Below are positions 58,403-64,000 of a stretch of DNA of 64,000 nucleotides, piece by piece. The notes beneath the pieces were generated by a model. That model saw only the letters and a program-made list of their open reading frames with translations, had not been told where the DNA came from and did not search any database. Numbering within the stretch: position 1 is the stretch's first letter; the number at the start of each line of letters is the position of its first letter. This DNA comes from JACVRW01 sp046735115. GTDB lineage: Bacteria; Actinomycetota; Thermoleophilia; Solirubrobacterales; Thermoleophilaceae. Made by a program: the position numbers and the translations under genes. The stretch spans positions 1-64,000 of the forward strand of contig JBKPSR010000012.1 of NCBI GenBank assembly GCA_046735115.1, in the 5' to 3' direction.

Positions 58403-58789
58403 CGCGCGGCAGGGTACATCACGCGAACGGGAGCCGACCGGTCGACCGAACGCCCACATCACCCCCATGAGAGCCCTCAGGTCCTACTCTAACCCTCAAC
58501 TTGAGCTTTACCTACGTTTGGTAAAGCCACTCCGAGGAACAATTCGGTCACCTGGACAGCACACGGGGTGCGTGATGGGGTGTCCAGATCGCGGGAGGGC
58601 GATGTTGAAGTTATGGGCAGGGGCGGTCGATACAACGTGCGAGCAAGCGGCTCGTCCCGATCCCACGGTTCCCCGTTGCAGAGCACAAAGCCCTCAAGTA
58701 GCGTTCATCCCGCAGCAGGTGGTGGAACCTCGCGCGCGTCGGCGCGCGGGGATCTGCGGCGTCCCGAGGGAGGGCCAGGAAGAGCACGG
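58403..58789. other. 387-base non-coding interval with inverted repeats, upstream of the cell-wall hydrolase
   Basis: No supported gene. Two inverted repeats stand out: GCTTTACC-TACGTTT-GGTAAAGC (58505-58527) and CTGGACA at 58552 with TGTCCAG at 58581. The stretch 58485-58545 is less GC-rich than its surroundings, as expected for a promoter. AGGAAGAG precedes the hydrolase ATG. I checked for a c-di-AMP (ydaO) riboswitch, often found before such genes, and did not find its core. Confidence 0.6.
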
Positions 58790-61267
58790 ATGAAGAAGCG
58801 CGTTTTCACGCTCCTGCTTGCTGCCGGTCTTCTTGCGGCGGGCGCATTCACCGCGCTGACCTTCCCGGCTGTCGCTCAGACCCAGACGGTGTACGTGCGG
58901 CTCGCCAGCGGCGAGGTGGTCCCGGTGCAGGTCGACGTGCCGCCGGACACGAGTCTCAACGACATCCAGCTGCCCGGCACGCCCGTCCCCGCGCCCACCA
59001 CACCCACCACCCCAACGGCGCCGACCACGCCAACTGCGCCCGCGCCCGCCCCCACGACCCAGCCGGGAACGGGCGACACCGGTGGCACGGGTGGCACGGG
59101 TGGCACGAGCGGCCCGACCTCCAGCGGCGGCTCGGCCCAGGAGCAGACGAGCTCCGGCCGGCGCGTCCAGGAGCGGACGGGCACGAGCGGCGACCTCACC
59201 GGCGACCCAAAGGCTCGAGCAAAGCATGAGGCTGACCGGGCCAAGCGCACGGGTCGGCGCACGCCGCTCCGTCAGCCCGACGGCCTGCCCACCCCGAGCA
59301 ACCCGGGCTTCATGGACGTCCTCCCCGGTCCCTCCACCGCCACCGGGGTCCCCAACTTCGTCATCCAGAAGTTCCGGGTGCCGCCGTTCCTCCTGTCGAT
59401 CTACCAGGCCGCGGGCATCGAGTACGGGATCCGCTGGGAGGTCCTCGCGGCCATCAACGAGATCGAGACCGATTACGGCCGCAACCTGAACGTGTCCTCG
59501 GCCGGCGCCCTTGGCTGGATGCAGTTCATGCCCTCCACCTGGAAGATGTACGGGACGGACGGGAACAAGGACGGCCGCAAGGATCCGTACAACCCGGTTG
59601 ACGCGATCTTCGCCGCCGCCCGCTACCTGAAGGCGGCCGGCTACGAGCAGGATGTCCGCCGCGCGATCTTCGCCTACAACCATGCCGACTGGTACGTCGA
59701 CTCCGTCCTCCTCCGTGCGCGCCTGATCGCGGGCGTGCCGGCCGACGTGATCGGCTCGCTCACCGGGCTCACCGAGGGCCGCTTCCCTGTCTACGCTCGC
59801 GCGCGTTATGCGGACGACATCGCCGAGCAGGACCTGATGAAGCGCGTGAAGCGCGGTGAGAACGCAGCGAACGTCGTCGAGTCGGACGACTCGCGTCGCA
59901 GCATCGACATCTTCGCCAAGCAGGGCGCGCCGGTCGTCGCCGTGAACGACGGCGTCATCAAGAAGATCGGCCGCAACAAGAAGCTCGGCCGCCACGTCGT
60001 GCTCCAGGACGTCTACGGGAACCGCTACACCTACGCGCACCTCGGCGAGATCGCGCGCGTGTACCCGGTGCCCAAGCGCGACGCGACGGACCCGAAGCGC
60101 AGCGCCACCGCCCTCGCCGCGAACTCGGCCGACCCCGCGCCCGACCAGCCCGCCTCCGCCGGGCGTCAGCTCGACTCGTCCGACACCGGCAAGGCGAAGG
60201 ACCGCGGCGGCGACGTGCCGGCCCGCAAGGCCAAGGCTTCCGCGCCGATCAAGGAGCGCCTGTTCGCGCACCCGGACATGCCGGGCGCCCGCGAGTCCGG
60301 CGGACTCGAGCAGCAGCTCGACTCGGAGGCGCGCAGGAGCGGCAAGTACGAGACGTACAAGAACTACTTCTCTCGCCCGTTCGGCCTCGACCCCTCGAAG
60401 GTGCGACTCCGCCCGCTGAAGAAGGGCTCGCGGGTGATCGGCGGCACCATCCTCGGGCACATCGGCCGCACGGTGCCCGGCCTGGCGCCGCACGTTGACT
60501 TCGCGATCCGCCCCGCCGGCCGCGGCGCTCCGAACATCGACCCGAAGCCGATCCTCGACGGCTGGAAGCTGCTCGAGGCCACGGCGATCTACCGCGCCTC
60601 AGGCCGTAACGTGCTCTACGGCAAGGACGGCGCGGGCGCCATGTCGATCGGCCAGATCCTGCTGCTGCCGAAGCCGCTGCTCGAGAGGCGCGTCCTCTCC
60701 GACGAGCGCATCGACATCTACGAGTGCGGCCGCGAGGACATCCGCTCCGGCCAGATCGACCGCCGCGTGCTCGCCACGCTCGAGTACCTCGCCGAGTCGG
60801 GGCTCAACCCCACGGTCACCGCGCTCAAGTGCGGCCACGGCTACTACACGAGCTCGGGCAACGTCTCCGAGCACTCCTCGGGCAACGCGGTCGACATCGC
60901 CGCCGTCAATGGCATCCCGATCCTCGGCCACCAGGATCCGGGAGGCATAGCCGAGCAGACGGTCCGCCGCCTCACACAGCTGCAGGGCACGATGGCGCCG
61001 CACCAGATCATCTCGCTGCTCGAGATGGGCGGAGCCACTCTCGCGATGGCCGACCACAACGACCACGTCCACGTGGGCTTCCAGCCGATGTTCGGGGCGA
61101 ACAAGAAGCTCGGCAAGCAGGCCCTCGCGGTGCTCGAGCCCGGCCAGTGGTCCAACCTCATCTCCCGCCTAGGTGAGATCGAGAACCCGGTCGTTCCGAC
61201 CGAGCCCTCCAAGTACGCGCTGCCGGCGAAGAAGAAGCGCGCCAGCAGAGCCCACGTCGGCGAGTAG
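58790..61267 (+). CDS. Secreted three-module peptidoglycan hydrolase
   Basis: An 825-residue exported protein. The signal peptide is residues 1-29. A Pro/Thr and Gly/Thr-rich linker runs to about 175. Residues 195-315 are a lytic transglycosylase domain (EVLAAINEIETDYG with the catalytic Glu, SSAGALGWMQFMPSTW, YNPVDAIFAAARYL). Residues about 365-580 resemble LytM/M23 but the zinc site is degenerate (Arg369 where the HxGxD His belongs, HVD at 568-570 instead of HxH) and a ~150-residue insert is present. Residues about 640-770 look like an M15-type peptidase (SEHSSGNAVDI, H695 and D702; HVH 759-761). Confidence 0.88.
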   Translation: MKKRVFTLLLAAGLLAAGAFTALTFPAVAQTQTVYVRLASGEVVPVQVDVPPDTSLNDIQLPGTPVPAPTTPTTPTAPTTPTAPAPAPTTQPGTGDTGGTGGTGGTSGPTSSGGSAQEQTSSGRRVQERTGTSGDLTGDPKARAKHEADRAKRTGRRTPLRQPDGLPTPSNPGFMDVLPGPSTATGVPNFVIQKFRVPPFLLSIYQAAGIEYGIRWEVLAAINEIETDYGRNLNVSSAGALGWMQFMPSTWKMYGTDGNKDGRKDPYNPVDAIFAAARYLKAAGYEQDVRRAIFAYNHADWYVDSVLLRARLIAGVPADVIGSLTGLTEGRFPVYARARYADDIAEQDLMKRVKRGENAANVVESDDSRRSIDIFAKQGAPVVAVNDGVIKKIGRNKKLGRHVVLQDVYGNRYTYAHLGEIARVYPVPKRDATDPKRSATALAANSADPAPDQPASAGRQLDSSDTGKAKDRGGDVPARKAKASAPIKERLFAHPDMPGARESGGLEQQLDSEARRSGKYETYKNYFSRPFGLDPSKVRLRPLKKGSRVIGGTILGHIGRTVPGLAPHVDFAIRPAGRGAPNIDPKPILDGWKLLEATAIYRASGRNVLYGKDGAGAMSIGQILLLPKPLLERRVLSDERIDIYECGREDIRSGQIDRRVLATLEYLAESGLNPTVTALKCGHGYYTSSGNVSEHSSGNAVDIAAVNGIPILGHQDPGGIAEQTVRRLTQLQGTMAPHQIISLLEMGGATLAMADHNDHVHVGFQPMFGANKKLGKQALAVLEPGQWSNLISRLGEIENPVVPTEPSKYALPAKKKRASRAHVGE

Positions 61268-62114
61268 GGCCACGAGCACCGAAGGCCCGTTCGGCTTCGT
61301 CCAGCTCGAGTTCGGGTTCCTGCTCGGCCCGCCGGACGGCAGCTACCTTGTCCGTCCCTCGGCCGACGCGCTCGTCGAGAGCGTGCTCGTGCTGACGACC
61401 CTCGGCGCGCCGGAACGGCGCTTCCTGTCCGGCCGCGGGCGGGCGAGAACCGTGGCGTCCGCCGAGCCGGAGCCGGTCCCGACGTCGCGTGCGACGGTCG
61501 TGCGCGCCACGCCCTTCCCTTCCGGCTCCGACGCCGCGGCATGGCTGTCCGGCACGGACCTCGATGAGGAGGTCGCCGCGGCGACGCTGGTGCTGAACCG
61601 CGGGCTCCACGCCCACCGCGTTGCGACGGCGGACCCCTACGTCACCGAAGTGTCTCCGGATCGTGCGCTCGTGCTGCGAATCGGTTACGGAAGCGGTGCA
61701 GAGGTGGCCGAAGGGCGGTTCGCCGACTGCGTGGAGCTCCCGCGCTCGAGCCGGAGGCGTTCCCGGCGCTCGATGGAGGCGCCGGAGGAGCGCTTTGCGG
61801 CACTGCTCGGCGGCCGCGAGGAGGTGCTGCCGGCGGAGGAGCTGGTGCTTCGGGCGCGGGCGGACCTGAACGCCGGGCGGGTGGCCGAGGCGGCCCTGCA
61901 GGCGAGGGTGGCGATCGAGGCGCTCCTGGCGGCGGGACTGGCGTCGCCGGACTCGGGCCCAGCGGGGGGGTCGCTCGCGGGCCACCGCGATGCGATCGCG
62001 GCCGCCGCGAACGCGGCGCTGCGCGGAGAGCTGCCCGGCGACAGTGCGGCGGCGCTGGCGGAGGCCGTGGCGGCTATGGAGTCGGCACTGAAGAGGCGGC
62101 GCCTGGGGCGTTAG
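61173..62114 (+). CDS. Hypothetical protein, start uncertain
   Basis: Up to 313 residues. Recognisable protein-like sequence begins around 61281 (GPFGFVQLEFGFLLGPPDG), 13 bases after the hydrolase stop, but no ATG, GTG or TTG in frame lies there. The first in-frame start is GTG 61173, giving an Arg-rich N-terminus antisensical in composition and overlapping the hydrolase by 95 bases. The C-terminal part (ELVLRARADLNAGRVAEAALQARVAIEALL) is helical and TPR-like. No family recognised. Composition matches neighbours. Probably translated from an unusual start or after frame change. Confidence 0.55.
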   Translation: MRSRTRSFRPSPPSTRCRRRRSAPAEPTSASRATSTEGPFGFVQLEFGFLLGPPDGSYLVRPSADALVESVLVLTTLGAPERRFLSGRGRARTVASAEPEPVPTSRATVVRATPFPSGSDAAAWLSGTDLDEEVAAATLVLNRGLHAHRVATADPYVTEVSPDRALVLRIGYGSGAEVAEGRFADCVELPRSSRRRSRRSMEAPEERFAALLGGREEVLPAEELVLRARADLNAGRVAEAALQARVAIEALLAAGLASPDSGPAGGSLAGHRDAIAAAANAALRGELPGDSAAALAEAVAAMESALKRRRLGR

Positions 62115-62200
62115 GCGAGTTATGTACCCGCCTCGGTACACGAAGCGCCTAACCCCGGCGTGGTCAGCCGTCACTGCCGTCGTTCGGCGGCGATCGGCGC

Positions 62201-62956
62201 CTAGAGCGCGGCGAGCACTGCGGTCAATTCTGTTACGACGTCGCCGTCCAGCTTGACCTCGGCATCCCCGTCGTAGGGCGTCGGGCCCTGCGTGATCAGG
62301 ACGAGACGGCCGCCCGCGCCGTGCGTCATCGCCGGCAGCCCGGCCACCGGGTAGACCTCGAGCGAGGAGCCCACGCAGACCATCAGGTCGGCGGCCAACG
62401 CGTGCGCCTGGGCCTCCGCCAGCGCTCGCTCCGGAAGCAGCTCGCCGAATAGCACGACGTCGGGCTTCAGCGGCGCGACGCATGCCTCGCACAACGGGGC
62501 GCCGTCGCGGGCCGCCAGCAGCTCCACCACGCGGGCGATGGGCACCCTCCCGCCGCACCGCATGCAGACGCTCTGGTCGATCGAGCCGTGCACCTCGATG
62601 AGTCGCTGCGTCCCGGCGAGGCGGTGCAGCCGGTCGATGTTCTGGGTGATCACGGCGCGCACGAGTCCCCGCCGCTCGAGCTCCGCCACGGCGCGGTGCG
62701 CCTCGTTCGGCTGTTTGTCGACCAGCGTCGCGAAGCGCTGCCCGTAGAAGCTCCAGAACCGGTCCGGATCGCGTCGCCAGGCGTCGATGTGCGCGACCTC
62801 CATGGGGTCGACGTTCTCCCACAGCCCCGTGCCGGGCGAGCGGAAGTCGGGGATGCCGGACGGCACCGAGATCCCGGCCCCGGTCAGGACGACGGCGCGG
62901 CGCGCCTGACGCAGCAGGTCGGCGACCTGCTGGGCCTCGGTCGAGACCGCTCTCAC
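62201..62956 (-). CDS. Sirtuin-type NAD-dependent protein deacylase
   Basis: A 251-residue Sir2-family enzyme removing acyl groups from lysine using NAD. It has TGAGISVPSGIPDFRSP, TQNIDRLH, the catalytic His in EVHGS, a four-cysteine zinc module (CMRC and CEAC), and FGELLPE and VGSSLEVYPVAGLP. GTG 62956 overlaps the stop of the upstream acyl-CoA enzyme (GTGA), indicating co-translation. Deacetylase versus other deacylase specificity is not readable. The 86 bases downstream hold no feature. Confidence 0.95.
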   Translation of the reverse strand: MRAVSTEAQQVADLLRQARRAVVLTGAGISVPSGIPDFRSPGTGLWENVDPMEVAHIDAWRRDPDRFWSFYGQRFATLVDKQPNEAHRAVAELERRGLVRAVITQNIDRLHRLAGTQRLIEVHGSIDQSVCMRCGGRVPIARVVELLAARDGAPLCEACVAPLKPDVVLFGELLPERALAEAQAHALAADLMVCVGSSLEVYPVAGLPAMTHGAGGRLVLITQGPTPYDGDAEVKLDGDVVTELTAVLAAL

Positions 62957-64000
62957 TTGCCCTGGAACTTGGGCCGCCGCTTGGTAAGGAAGGCGGAGAT
63001 GCCCTCCTTGGCGTCCTCGGACCGGAAGGCACGGGCGAACCCCTCGGCTTCGGTCCGGAGCCCCTCGTCCAGGTCGGGCCGTGCCGAGCGCCGCTTGATC
63101 CCCTCGATCGCAAGCGGCGCCTGCCCCGCGAGCTTGCGCGCCCAGGACAGAGCCGTGTCGAATAGCTCGTGGTCGGGGACCACCTGGTTCGCCAGCCCCA
63201 CGCGGTGCGCCTCGTAGGCATCGATCGGGTCGCCGGTGAGGTTCATCTCGAGCGCCTTCGACTCGCCCACGAGCCGCGGCAGCCGTTGGGTTCCGCCGAA
63301 GCCCGGGATGATCCCGAGGTTGATCTCCGGCTGGCCGAACGTCGCCGACTCGGCGGCGATCCTGAAATCGCATGCCATCGCCAGCTCGCAGCCGCCGCCG
63401 AGGGCGATCGAGTTGACCGCCGCGATGGTCGCCGTCGACGACTGCTCCATCCCGCGCATGAACCGGTGGGCGTCCTCGACCAGCTGAGCGCCCTCGGCTT
63501 CGGACGATTTGCCGAACTCCTTGATGTCGGCGCCTGCGCTGAAGGTGAAGATGTTCGACGAGGCGATCACGAGCGCCCGGACCTTGCCGTCGATGGACTC
63601 CCATACGTCGATGAGATCGCGCACGGCCTGCGGCGAGAGCGGATTCGCCGGCGGCCGATTCAGCCAGGCGATCGCTATGTCGCCGCGGGTTTCGAGCAGG
63701 ACCGTCTCGGGCTGGTCGCCGGCGTCCGGCTGCGGATACGGGAAGAACCCCTGGCCGGTCTTCTTTCCGAGCCGGCCCTGCCCGACGAGGCGCTTGAGCA
63801 CCGTGGGCGGCTCGAAGGCGTCGCCCCACTCGGCCTGAGCTCGTTCGAGCTGCGCCAGGATCGTGTCGAGGCCGGCCTCGTCGGCGCGGGTGAACGGGCC
63901 CGGGAGGACCCCGGCCCCCATCATCATCCCGACCTCGATGTCCTTGGCGGCGGCCACGCCCTCCTCGAGCACGAGACAGGACTCGACCAGGGTCTTCAGA
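62953..64000 (-). CDS. 3-hydroxyacyl-CoA dehydrogenase/enoyl-CoA hydratase fusion, N-terminus outside the window
   Basis: The gene enters from the right edge. Visible residues begin with the C-terminal part of a 3-hydroxyacyl-CoA dehydrogenase (LEEGVAAAKDIEVGMMMGAG, GRLGKKTGQGFFPYP), followed after about 100 residues by a complete enoyl-CoA hydratase domain (NRPPANPLSPQAV, AGADIKEFG, oxyanion GGGCELAMACDFRI, and GIIPGFGGTQRLPR). The order dehydrogenase then hydratase is the reverse of E. coli FadB and occurs in some actinobacterial and archaeal proteins. It works in beta-oxidation. The sirtuin follows with a four-base overlap. Confidence 0.93.
   Translation of the reverse strand, partial: LKTLVESCLVLEEGVAAAKDIEVGMMMGAGVLPGPFTRADEAGLDTILAQLERAQAEWGDAFEPPTVLKRLVGQGRLGKKTGQGFFPYPQPDAGDQPETVLLETRGDIAIAWLNRPPANPLSPQAVRDLIDVWESIDGKVRALVIASSNIFTFSAGADIKEFGKSSEAEGAQLVEDAHRFMRGMEQSSTATIAAVNSIALGGGCELAMACDFRIAAESATFGQPEINLGIIPGFGGTQRLPRLVGESKALEMNLTGDPIDAYEAHRVGLANQVVPDHELFDTALSWARKLAGQAPLAIEGIKRRSARPDLDEGLRTEAEGFARAFRSEDAKEGISAFLTKRRPKFQGK

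Noticed and set aside
58469..58789. c-di-AMP (ydaO-type) riboswitch before the cell-wall hydrolase
   Set aside because: A CCGAGGAAC-like stretch is present but the conserved GACAGCTAAC-type core and pairing pattern are not.

Overview
The window is about 64 kb of very GC-rich, densely coding bacterial DNA. Gene content points to an actinobacterium, probably of a deep lineage such as Thermoleophilia/Solirubrobacterales. Supporting signs are an InhA-like enoyl-ACP reductase in a fabD-acpP-fabF-accD cluster resembling the mycobacterial FAS-II operon, an AcrA/FcrA-type acyl-CoA reductase, Hanks kinase plus FHA signalling, a MerR-cyclase fusion, and frequent GTG/TTG starts with ATGA/GTGA overlaps. 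The taxonomic placement is inference. No rRNA, tRNA, IS element, phage region or CRISPR array was seen.

Layout. 1-7.5 kb: a partial Ser/Thr kinase divergent from an FHA-HTH protein, a secreted repeat protein, a PhoD phosphatase, then (minus) lysS-greA and a tRNA-dihydrouridine synthase. 7.5-16.3 kb: a minus-strand run fabD-fabH-fabG-acpP-fabF-accD-SGNH hydrolase-MaoC-fabI, followed by coaX and a STAS protein; most junctions overlap by 1-8 bases. 16.4-23.9 kb: a GST-like protein, a two-component pair, folP-folB-folK, a dialkylglycine-decarboxylase-like enzyme, a QueA-like protein and an SDR. The SDR has a SoxR-type operator and a four-copy 32-bp tandem repeat upstream. 24-36.6 kb: a class V PLP enzyme, LOG-guaD-hpt-ftsH (minus), a TrpF-like protein, deoB divergent from deoC and a split ALDH16-like pair, then an AraC regulator and a PhyH oxygenase.

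36.6-48.4 kb is the most striking region. It is a nine-gene minus-strand nucleoside uptake and catabolism operon: CYTH-cytidine deaminase fusion, purine nucleoside phosphorylase, thymidine phosphorylase, adenosine deaminase, BMP lipoprotein, ABC ATPase, two permeases, and a final 574-residue protein whose C-terminal part looks like the nucleoside phosphorylase/AMP nucleosidase fold. upp diverges from it. With deoB, deoC, the ALDHs, hpt, guaD, LOG and a second phosphorylase at 57.2 kb, the window holds a nearly complete route from imported nucleosides to bases, nucleotides and central metabolism.

48.6-64 kb: tilS, a MerR-like/class III cyclase fusion, a two-domain acyl-CoA reductase, a secreted NHL/PKD protein, a PlsC-like acyltransferase with an epimerase-like partner, two coiled-coil proteins flanking the phosphorylase, an 825-residue modular cell-wall hydrolase, a hypothetical protein, a sirtuin, and an acyl-CoA dehydrogenase/hydratase fusion cut by the window end.

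Candidates for undescribed biology are the CYTH-CDA fusion and the terminal phosphorylase-like gene of the nucleoside operon, the split ALDH16 beside deoC, the SoxR-type promoter, the 32-bp repeat array, the paired CATG divergent starts, and the hydrolase with a degenerate LytM site.
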